A stretch of 64,000 bases of DNA from Archilochus colubris (lineage: Eukaryota; Chordata; Aves; Apodiformes; Trochilidae), in assembly GCA_023079485.1 (NCBI GenBank), contig CM041104.1, positions 373,676-437,675 of the forward strand, in the 5' to 3' direction. Positions within the stretch are counted from its first letter, which is position 1. Each line of letters begins with the position of its first letter. The translations under genes and the position numbers were made by a program. The notes under the pieces were generated by a model. It saw only the letters and a program-made list of their open reading frames with translations, ran no database searches and was not told the DNA's origin. Positions 37,713 through 47,117 of this stretch are shown one piece after another.

Positions 37713-37877
37713 CTTTTTTTTTTTTACTCAGTATGTAAGAGAACTGAAAGGATGTTATAAAATGTGTTCATTGTGTTAGAATTTAACAGTTTTCTGGTTA
37801 GTGTTGAAAGTTCAGCCCTACAAATATATGTTCATACTCATAGAAATTTTAATACAGAAAAAAACCTGACAAACTGG
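37713..37877. other. Spacer between two CR1 pieces
   Basis: About 165 bases of AT-rich sequence with a T run at its left end. Not recognised as CR1. Confidence 0.5.
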
Positions 37878-38185
37878 AGGTAACATCTGTCCCTCTGATC
37901 GGGTGGTTCCCAGAACAGAACACAGGACTCAGGCTGTGGCCTCCCCAGAGCTGAGCACAGAGGGATGGTCACCTCCCTGCCCCTGCTGCCCACTGGCTTC
38001 CTCACACAAGCCAGGATGCTACTGGCCTCTTGGTCACCTGGGCACACAGCTGACTGACACTGAGTCACTGTCACCCAACACCCCAGGTCCCTTTGCAGCT
38101 CACAGCTCTCTCACCACACTTCCCAGGGGTGATTCTGACCCAGGTGCCAGACCTGGCACTTGGCCTTGTTGAACCTCCTGGAAGG
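37878..38185 (-). repeat. CR1 LINE fragment (more 5' part of ORF2)
   Basis: On the minus strand the broken frame reads RFNKAKCQVWHLGQNHP (CR1 consensus FNKGKCxVLHLGxNNP), then further on SRGREVTIPLCSALGRPQPE and SCVLFWEPPDQRD (consensus [26 protein letters not shown]). This is the segment between the reverse transcriptase and the C-terminal block. It overlaps by about 20 homologous bases with the 5' end of the neighbouring piece at 37314-37712, so the two are separate copies or a rearranged one. Confidence 0.88.
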
Positions 38186-38193
38186 ACACAGCA

Positions 38194-38201
38194 TCTGCTC
38201 T

Positions 38202-38269
<68 letters not shown>

Positions 38270-38293
38270 ATCCTGATCCTGATCCTGATCCTC
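38194..38293. repeat. Hexanucleotide array (CTCCTG)11(ATCCTG)3 at a CR1 edge
   Basis: Eleven perfect CTCCTG units (38204-38269) are followed by three ATCCTG units and one ATCCTC. Both strands are stop-free, giving poly-Leu, Glu-Gln, Ser-Arg and Gly-Ala frames that have no meaning. The array starts only a few bases beyond the CR1 ORF2 fragment. Confidence 0.96.
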
Positions 38294-38958
38294 CCCAGTG
38301 GGATCCCCCATGGGCAGCAGATCCACAGCACCTGCTCCACCATGGTCCCTCAGGGTCTGCCCCAGTGGGATTCCCCGTGGGACAGGGGACAGCTCCCTCC
38401 CTCCATGGGATGTGGAGACAAATCCCTTCAGGAACCTTCTCCCTCTCCTTCCCCAGCATCCTTTGTCTCTCTGCTCTGGCACTGCTCTCCTTTGGTGCTG
38501 TCTCTCTCCAGGTTTCTCTCCCCTCTCCCTCTCCTCTCCCTGCTGGTTTCAGGAGGATGAGGAGGGCTCTGGTTTGCTGTAACCACCAGGTATCTCCTGT
38601 GGTAATCACACAGCCATACTTTTTTGTTCACTGATGGCCTGAGGTGGGCCCAGGCATTTTGGAGCAGGGAGAGCTCTGTCGAATCTCCTTACATGAGAAC
38701 TCCTTACTTCTCTGCCACCAAAATCCACATCAGGGCAGCCCTGAGCACTGAACCCTCTGGGTTTGATTCCCCCCCCATCTCCATGTCAAAAATGGGGGCT
38801 GTTTGTCAAGGCAAAGTGAGTTTGAAGGTTAAACCAAGCCAAGGCTTCAGCAGCCTCCAAACTGGAGATGAAGTTTGAGCTGAAAGTTTTGGCTCTGAGC
38901 ACAGAATAAAGATTTGCACTATTTCTTATGATTTGGCAGCAATATTTTTATACAGCTG
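38294..38958. other. Unique sequence with a small imperfect direct repeat
   Basis: CCCCAGTGGGATCCCCCATG at about 38295 recurs as CCCCAGTGGGATTCCCCGTG at about 38362, 67 bases apart. No gene recognised. Confidence 0.5.
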
Positions 38959-39744
38959 TGTCCTGGTTTGGGCCAGGATAAAGGTGATTTTCTGTCTTGT
39001 ACTTTCGCTTTTAGCTGAGTCTCTTTAAGTAGCTGCACTTGCTGAAATTAACAGCAAGTTTCTCAGACAGTGTGTGCTTCTAGAACTGATAACACTTGAT
39101 GTTTATAGTTACTGCTAGAGACTGGTGTGCAGAGCCAAGGACACTGCTCAGCTCTGAGGAAAACATTTTACCCTCCAGAAGGAGTAAAGAGATCCCACCT
39201 GAGCCCTCCTTTGGGGAGGAACAGACAAGATAGATGCCAGAATTGACCAAACAGAGGATTCCATCCCATACACGTCACACTCAGTATAGATTTGAGGCAT
39301 CACGAGGGCCAAGCCAGAATTCCGGATTTCCTGATTTCCTGCTTCCCTTCCTTCACCCGGCATCCTGGAAGGATTCCATCTCTTCCTCTTCCTGTGCTCC
39401 TGATCCGTGCCAACCCATATCTGTGTGTTCCTGCCTCCAGTTCCCGACTGCTGCCGACTCCAGGAGTCCAGCCTGGACTTTCCCAGGGCTGCCCTGCAGC
39501 CTCGGTGGTGACGTGAGAGTTATTGGGGAAAAGGGGGGAGGAATGGTTTCCATTTTCCTGTATATTTGTATATACTTAGTAATTTTTCCTATTTATCATT
39601 ACTGTTTCATTAAAGTTGTGTAGTTTCCAACCCATCAGTCTCTCTCCCTTATTCTCTCTCCTTTCTTTATCAAGGAGGAGAGAGAGATGAATAGAGAGCG
39701 TCTGTTACTCGGTTTAATTGCCGGGACAGTGTTAAACCCTGACA
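38959..39744 (+). mobile_element. ERVL-type solo LTR, 786 bp
   Basis: Begins TGTCCTGGTTTGGGCCAGG and ends AAACCCTGACA, with TG...CA ends. It is flanked by a perfect 5-bp direct repeat AGCTG (38954-38958 and 39745-39749). A polyadenylation signal ATTAAA is at 39609-39614, followed by a pyrimidine-rich CTCTCTCCC stretch and then the U5-like end. No internal retroviral sequence is adjacent, so the provirus was reduced to one LTR by recombination. The opening sequence is familiar from avian ERVL (class III) LTRs, and a 5-bp duplication fits that class. The family assignment is from memory, not from a search. Confidence 0.92.
39609..39614 (+). promoter_or_regulatory. ATTAAA polyadenylation signal in the ERVL LTR
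   Basis: A common variant signal, placed about 130 bases before the LTR end and followed by a T/G-containing stretch. Its position fits an LTR R region. Function here is inferred. Confidence 0.5.
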
Positions 39745-40830
39745 AGCTGTTATTCATTGAACCTTATTAATTCGAGCTTAAGTGTTAAGAAGCAGCAGAA
39801 AAGAGAGTTGGTGTAGAAGCCATCCCTACATTAAACCTCCTGTCAATGGGAAGGCCTACTGTGAGGTGAGATCTGAAGGATTTGTTAAAGAAGAACACCA
39901 AGTATGGCAGCCATCAGATACTCCATACTGAGCCTTCTCCTTTTCATTTCTGTGCAGCCCTCAGTTGTGATAAATATTGATAACATTGTGAACAGATCTC
40001 ACATGCATTGTGTTTTACTATAATTCAGCTGGATGCCTTTGGAGCTGCTGATTCAGGAGGTTGCTCACTGCAAGTGGTGACACTTGGAGGAAGAAGACTT
40101 GGCTGGTTTGCCATGGACATGGCTGGGGGTACTTGTCATCTATTCTGTGTCTGTCACCTGCTCAAGGAACAGGATGGGCTGGGAGGTTTTGGGTCCTGAT
40201 GACCCACAGGCTTTGGAAACTGCCCTTCTACACCAGAGAGCTGGGAGGATGAAGGATTGGCTTTTCTTTAACAAAAAATTGTGTGATAAAACATTCTGAG
40301 AGCAGGTATTCCCCTTGTTCTCCTGTTTTACAGTGTCTAGACTTCAGCTTCCCATTTTATAATCTCCTATATTTAATGCTGTTCTAAACCCACAAGTTTT
40401 ATGTTGGACTTAGGGAGCAGCTTGTTTATCATGCTCTGCACTTCCTTCCTTATTTTCCTTCTCTTTCTCTCTCCTTTTATAGAACTTGGGAACATTAGCT
40501 AAGCCAAGAAGAAGGTTATCCAATAAAGCCAGTCCTGTCCAGAGGATGAACATTGATTTTCCTGACACGTTTTGGAGCTCGTTAGCATTTTCTGTTGCAG
40601 TGTTCTGTCACCCTTCCTATCCCCTGAACTGCCTTGGTACATATTTTAATAGAGGTTCTGTCCTGAGAGCACACGATCTCTGGGGTGACTTCCAGAGTAA
40701 AATTTCCAAGGAAAACTCAGCAGTGGTGGTTGTTAAAGGACACTAAAGGCACACTAATGAGTTGCAGTCAGCTCTGCAGGTGGGATGGAAGCTGCTGAGA
40801 GCCACATCTTCTCCCTGTGCTTCAACAACA
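39745..40830. other. Unique sequence
   Basis: No gene or repeat recognised. Confidence 0.5.
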
Positions 40831-41200
40831 TCAAAGAATCCTTCTGGCTGGACAAGACCTTTAAGATCATCAAGTCCAACAGTTAACCCAAATTTATCAA
40901 ATCCAGTGCTAACCCATGTCCCTTAGCACCTACACAGCTTTTAAACCCCTCCAGGGATGGTGACTACACCACCTCCCTGGGCAGGAATCTCTTTTGTGGC
41001 AGAAGTTTCTTCTAATACACAAACTAAACCCCCTCTGGCACAACTTCAGGCCCCTTCCTCTTGTCCCATCATATGTAACTTTGGAGAGCAAACCACACCT
41101 GACTCCAGCATCATTTCAGGCAGCTGTAGAGAGTGATTCAGTCTCCTCTCAGCTTCCTCCCCTCTGGATCAGACACCCCCCATTAACCCAGACCAGGGTG
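40831..41200 (-). repeat. CR1 LINE copy (diverged)
   Basis: Minus-strand CR1: GGACAAGACCTTTAAGATCA, TCAAGTCCAACAGTTAACCC, CTCCAGGGATGGTGACTACA, CCCTCTGGCACAACTTCAGG, CCTCTTGTCCCATCATATG. The right boundary blurs into diverged sequence and may reach about 41270. The TTAACCCA...CCATGTCCCTTAGCACC wording groups it with the 42.4-kb fragment. Confidence 0.88.
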
Positions 41201-42400
41201 TCCTGGTCCCAGTCCTGGACTCAGCCTCCACCAGCAGTCTCAGCAGAGCCAGCCCTTGTGTCCTGTTCTGAGGCACTGGGTCATGTCAGGAGTGCAGACA
41301 CCAGAGCAGGGGCTTTAGTTTCATCCTGAGGACTGGGACAGCACTGGGACAGCACTGGGACACAGCTGGGTGCTGCTCCTGGCACTGCCATCTCCCAGGG
41401 CTCATGTCCCCTCCTGTTCTCCAGGGCCCTGGGCAGAATAGGGTGAAGGGGAAAGGGAAACCACTTGACCTGTAGCTCTGGTGTCATGCTTTGATTTCCA
41501 GGACTCAGGGGCTGAGAAAGAGGGGAATTATCTCCTGTCATTTCTTTCCCATAGCAAGAAGGTAAAGATGAATGCCATTAAAACATAACCAATTGGTGCT
41601 TAAATGTAACATGACAGATTTACTCCAAGCACATTCTAAACTATGGAGCTTTAACAGTGATAATAAAGCATTAAGAGAGACATTGAAGCTTGAAGTAGCA
41701 GCAGAGGAACAGTTGTGTGCAGTGGGAAGAGGACTGAATCCCATTCTGTTCGCAGAATGGGAATGGGCTGCAGGGGAGAAGCAGCCACTTATTCCCTGGG
41801 CTGCTGCTTACAACTACTCCAACTGGCAGGCAATTTAAAACCTATGCATTTTTATAAGTGTCCATTCTTCATGTTTGATGAAAATAACCCTTTGGCATTG
41901 GTTAAATTATAAATAGGGGGGGGTGGAAAAAACCCAAACCAAGGGAGTGATGCGATGCCAGCAGAGCAATAGAAGAGCTGTAAGCCACCAGCAACTTGGT
42001 AGCATGTATTGGTTTTCTTTAGGAGTTAGAACAATAACAAATGCATCCCCCGGAAGGTGATTTCATCAGAAGTGCTTTAAACCACCAGTTCTGGAGCTGC
42101 ACAGCCCTGTGGGGAAGCCTGGCAAGTAGGGTGACATGAAGCAGAGTCTGCCCAGGGAAGGTGGGAGAGCTGCCAGAGCAGGAGGGGACATCAGGGAGCT
42201 GAGCTGTGGGTTCTCACTGCTGCAGGGGTTGTGAGTGACTGTGATGCTTTTCTTCCCTGTCTGCTCAGTGAAATCAGAAGCAATACATTCATAAGGAAAG
42301 CTCATGCTGCCACAGTTTGTGTACTGTGGGTATGATGCAGATTTGACCAATTCTTCCCTGCTTCCTTACCCAGTATATATCCAGTATAGCTTCCAGTGAT
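41201..42400. other. Mostly unique sequence with an 11-bp tandem repeat
   Basis: At 41333-41363 the unit CTGGGACAGCA occurs nearly three times. The rest shows no gene or repeat I recognise. Confidence 0.5.
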
Positions 42401-42525
42401 CCACAGAATCACAGAGTTGTTCTGGTTGGAAAGACCTTTAAGATAGAGTCCAACCATTAACCCAAGTCCAGTGCTAAGCCATGTCCCTCAGCACCACATC
42501 TACACAGCTTTTAAACAACTCCAGA
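42401..42525 (-). repeat. CR1 LINE 3'-end fragment
   Basis: Minus strand: CCACAGAATCACAGAGTTG, TGGTTGGAAAGACCTTTAAG, GTCCAACCATTAACCCAAG, CCATGTCCCTCAGCACCAC, ACACAGCTTTTAAACAACTC. Same subfamily as the 40.8-kb copy. Confidence 0.9.
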
Positions 42526-42671
42526 TCATTCCAGCCCCTCAGGACTGGAGCCAGAAGCTCAGCTCTCCTCTCCCATGCTCCTGGGACATGTCTGCATTGC
42601 TGGGCACAATGAGCTCATCCCCTTCTCTGGGGGCACTATGGCACAGTGTGTGCCAAGAGAGTCACCTGTAG

Positions 42672-42762
42672 GGACACAGAGTCATTAAGGTTGGAAAAGC
42701 ACTCTAAGATCATCAAGTCCAACCATCAAGCCAGCACCACCATTCCACCAGCAGCCATGGCT
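42672..42762 (-). repeat. CR1 LINE 3'-end fragment
   Basis: Minus strand: GACACAGAGTCATTAAGG, TTGGAAAAGCACTCTAAGAT, CATCAAGTCCAACCATCAAG. This short CR1 end lies about 150 bases from the previous one. It may be a separate insertion. Confidence 0.8.
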
Positions 42763-42894
42763 CTTCCAGCCCTTCCCGACATGCCAGAGGAGAGGCACAG
42801 ACATGAAATTGCACATGATGGCCAACAGATTTTTATCCTGGGAAGTGGAATTTCCTGGACAGCTTATTCCGTAGATCAGGTGAGGCCAGCTTGA

Positions 42895-43566
42895 GTCCTT
42901 GCCTGGATAGGAGATTTGGGGGTGTTGAGTTACAAGAGGCTCAATGTGAGCCAGCAGTGTGCTCCTGCAGCTCAGAAGGCCAACCCCATCCTGGATGCAG
43001 ATCAGGAGAGGTGATTCTACCCCTCTGCTCTGCTCTGCTCTGCTCTGCTCTGCTCTTGTGAGACCCCACCTCCAGTACTGCATCCAGTTCTGATTCCCCA
43101 CCAGAAGAAGGACAGAGATCTGTTGAGATGAGCCCAGAGGAGGCTCCAGGGGCTGGAGCAGCTCTGCTCCCAGGAGAGGCTGAGGAGCTGGGATTGTTCA
43201 GCCTGGAGAAGAGAAGACTCCAGGGGGACCGTAGGGCTGCCCCCCAGTCCTTGAAGGGAACCTCCAGGAGGTGGCAGAGGGAATTTGCATCAGTGTCCAG
43301 GGATAGGAGAAGGGGAAATGGTTTGAAACTGAAGGAGAAGAGGTTCAGCCTGGATCTGAGGAAGAAGTTCTTTAGTATGAGGGTGCTGAGCCCCTGTCCC
43401 AGGGTGCCCAGAGAAGCTGTGGCTGCCCCATCCCTGGCAGTGTTCCAGCCCAGGTTGGATGGGGCTTGGAGCACCCTGGGCTGTGGGAGGTGTCCCTGAC
43501 CATGGCAGGGGTTGGAGCAGATGATCTCTAGGATCCCTTCCAATCTCAGCCATTCTATGACTCTCT
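42895..43566 (+). repeat. CR1 LINE copy, ORF2 to 3' end, with internal microsatellite
   Basis: Plus-strand CR1 reaching further 5' than most copies here. Near its start the frame reads LNVSQQCAPAAQKANPIL (consensus LNMSxQCALAAQKANxIL), then a short deletion, then LVRPHLQYCIQF. It continues through GGATTGTTCAGCCTGGAGAA, GGATCTGAGGAAGAAGTTC and GTGCCCAGAGAAGCTGTGGC to the 3' end ATTCTATGACTCTC. The conserved pyrimidine stretch before LVRPH has grown into a CTCTG array. Stops and frameshifts interrupt coding. Confidence 0.95.
43023..43057. repeat. (CTCTG)6 pentanucleotide inside CR1 ORF2
   Basis: Six perfect CTCTG units and a CTCTT. They lie exactly where CR1 normally has CCCCTCTGCTCTGCTCTGG (the PLCSAL codons) with two or three such units. 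Confidence 0.93.
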
Positions 43567-46504
43567 AAGTTGCAGATCAAGGTGCCAGCAGCTGTGTCAC
43601 CACATCATATTGGGGACATCACCAACCACAGGCACCTGGGCTCCTCACCCAGAGCCTCAGTGGTGCTGCCAGAGCTGGGGGGGGCTTAAAGAGAGCACAG
43701 GGGTGTGCTGGCATGTGAAACACACTTTGTTTGTTAGATTAAATACTTTCCCACCATCTTTAAAGATATAGTTTGTGAGAGACTGTGTGCATGTGAGAGT
43801 CAACATCCACAGCCTTGAAGCTGAGAAGTCAGGTCAGCTCTCACTGTTGAGCAGTAGGCAGACAGATATTTTCCATGGAGGTACACACAGCATAAAAGCA
43901 GAATATAACCCAATTTTCTGAGCCAAAACATGAAAAGAGAAAATTCAGATGCTTCAAAAACTTTCAGCATGTAACACTGAGAAAGCAAGGTAAGTACCTT
44001 TGAATAAGCCCTCTCTTGGTATAACTTTTGCACTTGGTGGTGAGCAGCCCTGAAACATTAAAACTCAGATTTCTTCTGCACTCATTGCAGTGAACATAAC
44101 CTCTAGCATCGAATTTTAATTTTTGATAACTTCCAAAAAGTGGACTCCGAATGGCTCAATAAGTTCACAGAGCAGGTGGTTTAAGAATTGACATAGCAAA
44201 GTAAAGGTTTCTCAGCTTTTAAGGCTTTTCCATAAATTATGGACAAGCTGCCAGCACTGACTCAGCACAGCCTCATCCTGGGGCACCCCAGGGTCAATCC
44301 CAGCACCCTGCTCAGGGCTCCTCTGCCAGCCCAGGGGTCCCTTGGGTGGGCTGGGGCCACAGGGTTTGGTTATGGAGTTTGGTTATGGCAACAGCCCACA
44401 TGGGTGAGCAACTTGTAGGGTCATTTGTGGCCACCTCTAAGGTTGTGGGGCAGCCTGGGCTTCCCTGGCTCTGCAGGTCCTCAGCCAGAGCAGCCCACAA
44501 ACACTTTCCCAAGGGGGACTGAGGAGATGTCCCCATGTTCCTCCACCTGCTTCTGGTGACACAGGGGGTTCAGGTGCCCACCAGGATGGTTTCCCTTGTG
44601 CTCTGGGTCAGCCCAAGATGTGGCAGTGGGTGGTCACCACTGGTCTGTAGTTTCTGCTCTGGAGTGAGATGCTGCAACTCCACAGCCTTGTCCCAGAGCA
44701 AACAGCAGCTCCTGTCCCTGGAACTGCACTGCCAACCTCTGTGATTAGCTGGGCTGATCATGAACCTCCAAGGATGCATTTGCTTTAATTTAGGTTCTGT
44801 GTGTGCTCCTCCCTGCTATGTGTTAGCACCCACACGGTTGTTACTCTCATTACTCTGATTAATAAATGTAAAATAATGTCAAACTGCACGAAGACCACTG
44901 CTGGCACCAACCTGACTGACAAGGTTTTATTTTTTACTTTATTGACTAACTTCTTGACATTTTGCCCAGTTAAGTTGAAGTTTACTCTCAGTCCACGTTG
45001 TGTGTGCCCTCCACTGCTCCACAGCCTCCTCTCGTGGTGTTCAAGCCTGTATCCCTGTATCCCTCTGTCTGACAGCTATCCTTTTTTTTTTTCTTTTCTT
45101 CTTAATATTCTCTTGTTTCCCTCATTACTGAGCCCTTTTGTCTCTCCTGCATTTCATGTCCTGGTTCAGAGGTGCAGGCTCCAGCCAACAGGAACCTGAA
45201 GCAAGAGACCTGTCTTGATTTCCCAGATAGGAACCCCGAGGGTGAGCAGTGACTCTGTCCCCAGGGACCCTGAGCCCTCCCATCACTGACAGGAACCACT
45301 GCACCCTCTCAGCTGCCTGGCTGCTCATCCCCTCCCTTGTTCCAGTGCAAAAACCACTGCTCCTAAAGCTGTACCCACAGCCACACAGGTCCAGCCTGGT
45401 TCTCTGATGTTTTTTCCTTGCTTCCATAGCTAAGATTCCTCTCTAGGATCTCCTGAGCATGCAGTGCCCTGCTTCAGAGAGACTCAGTGGGCAGAACAGA
45501 AGCACCCAACACCTTGGGATGATGAAGCCCTTTCCCAGACTCTCTTTACACCTTAGTTTTCTGTCTGCTATCTGACAGCATCCCTCTTTGTCCATCCTCT
45601 CTGCTCTTCCCTTTGTTTTCCCCCCTGTTTTTCATCCTTTTTATCACATCCCCCTCCCAGCTGCCAGCATGTCCCTTCAGAACTGTGACTGTGTCTTGCT
45701 CTGGGCCCTCACAGGTGCCAGCACTGTTGAGTCTGGTATAAATCAAGATTTGTAGAACAGCATTAACTGAAATGCAGAATAATTATACATTCTAACACCA
45801 AGTGCAAATACAGCTGTCTGTCTGCAAAGGTGAAGGCCTTGGCTGCAGAAAGAGAGGGACCCAAACTCAGAGCTGCTGCAGCTCTGCTGAGGTCAGGGGT
45901 GGTTTCTCCTGAGGCTTCTCTGAGAAATTCCAGTGACCAGTTAGAAAGGACAGAAAGGGGAAAAGCTGGAGGGTAGAAAAAAAATAGAAATGGGGGAAAA
46001 AAAAAAGATGTTTTTAAATCTGGTTCTGAAAAGTAGGGGAAGCAGCTCTGCCAGGTTTTAGCCATTAGAAATTAACTTCTTCTTTGTCCCGTGAAACCTG
46101 GGGAATGCCTTTCAGAGGCAAGAGGAAAGAAGCAGGAAGGAAAGAAGCTCAAAGTGAGAGCTGACCAGCTGCATTTTAAAATTCCTTCCCTTTCTTTGTA
46201 TGTTGTGCAGGGCTGGACTGGGGATGGGAGACCAAGCTTCCAGGGGACTCCAGCATCTTGGCCGGGTTCCCAGGCAGAGCTGGGATGTCTTTGAAGCCTT
46301 TGAAGCCTTTAAAGTGATCCAATGTGACAAGGACACATCCTTGCTGCTCACTCATGTTTGGCTCCGTAGCTCTTCCCCTAGGATGGGGCCAAGGCTGCTC
46401 CTGTCCTGGGTGCTGGGTGCTGGGTGTTGGGTGCTGGGCTGGAAAAGAGGAGATGGGGTCAGCCTGGAGGGAGAAGCTCTGAGGGCTCTTGTGAAGAGCA
46501 GGAA
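43567..46504. other. Unique sequence with two small tandem repeats
   Basis: No gene recognised. CTTTGAAGC occurs nearly three times at 46289-46315, and CTGGGTG five times at 46406-46440. T-rich runs are near 45080. The piece at 44040-44200 is AT-rich and non-repetitive. Confidence 0.45.
46406..46440. repeat. 7-bp tandem repeat (CTGGGTG)5
   Basis: Three perfect CTGGGTG units, then TTGGGTG and CTGGGCT. Confidence 0.9.
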
Positions 46505-46872
46505 CTTCACCTGGAAAAGAGAAGGTGAGAGGAGACCTTACAGCTCTCCTGAAACATCTCAAGTGAGGTTGCAGTGAGGAGGGAAAGAGCCCCTGGTCCT
46601 GAGGGATGGGATAGGAGCAGAGGGAATGGATGGAAGCTGGGCCAGGGGAGGGTTAGGATGATGTCAGGAAACATTTCTCCACTGAGAGGGTTGTCAGGCA
46701 TTGGAATGGCCCAGGACAGTGGTGGAGTCACCATCCCTGGAGGCGTTTAAAAGGCATTTGGAGCTGGTCCTTAAGGACATGGGTTAGTAGTGAGATGATG
46801 GTGTTGGTCAGAGGTTGGACTTGGTGAGCTTGGAGGTCTCTGCCAACCTAAACATCCTGGGATTCTGTGTTC
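46505..46872 (+). repeat. CR1 LINE copy (3' end)
   Basis: Plus-strand CR1: AGAGGAGACCTTACAGCTCT, GATGTCAGGAAACATTTCTC, GTCAGGCATTGGAATGGCCC, GAGTCACCATCCCTGGAGGC, TTGGACTTGGTGAGCTTGGA, GTCTCTGCCAACCTAAACAT, ending GGGATTCTGTG. Same subfamily as the minus-strand piece at 37314-37712. Confidence 0.93.
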
Positions 46873-47080
46873 AGGGATGTGCATCCCAGGTGTGATATTC
46901 CCTTAGGACTGCTGCAACCCAGCAAGCACTGAGTTGCAGGGATGGGTGAGACCTCCAGGTGAAGGGCACAGCCTGGGGAGGGAAAAGGAAGATGAGCTGT
47001 TGGCTTTTAAAATCTGAAGAGTGCCTTCCTTTGAATAGCTATTTTAAGCTGCAAACTGCACGCATTTCACACTGAGATGA
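46873..47080. other. Unique sequence
   Basis: Nothing recognised. Confidence 0.5.
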
Positions 47081-47117
47081 GACACCTCTTTTTTTTTTTT
47101 TTTTTTTTTTGACACCT
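47081..47117. repeat. T22 run flanked by a 7-bp direct repeat
   Basis: Twenty-two T (47089-47110) lie between GACACCT at 47081-47087 and GACACCT at 47111-47117. The flanking repeat could be a target-site duplication around an A/T-tail-only insertion, or chance. Confidence 0.85.

Noticed and set aside
38093..38609. Frames with poly-Leu, Glu-Gln, Ser-Arg or Gly-Ala runs
   Set aside because: They are translations of the CTCCTG/ATCCTG hexanucleotide array plus CR1 sequence.
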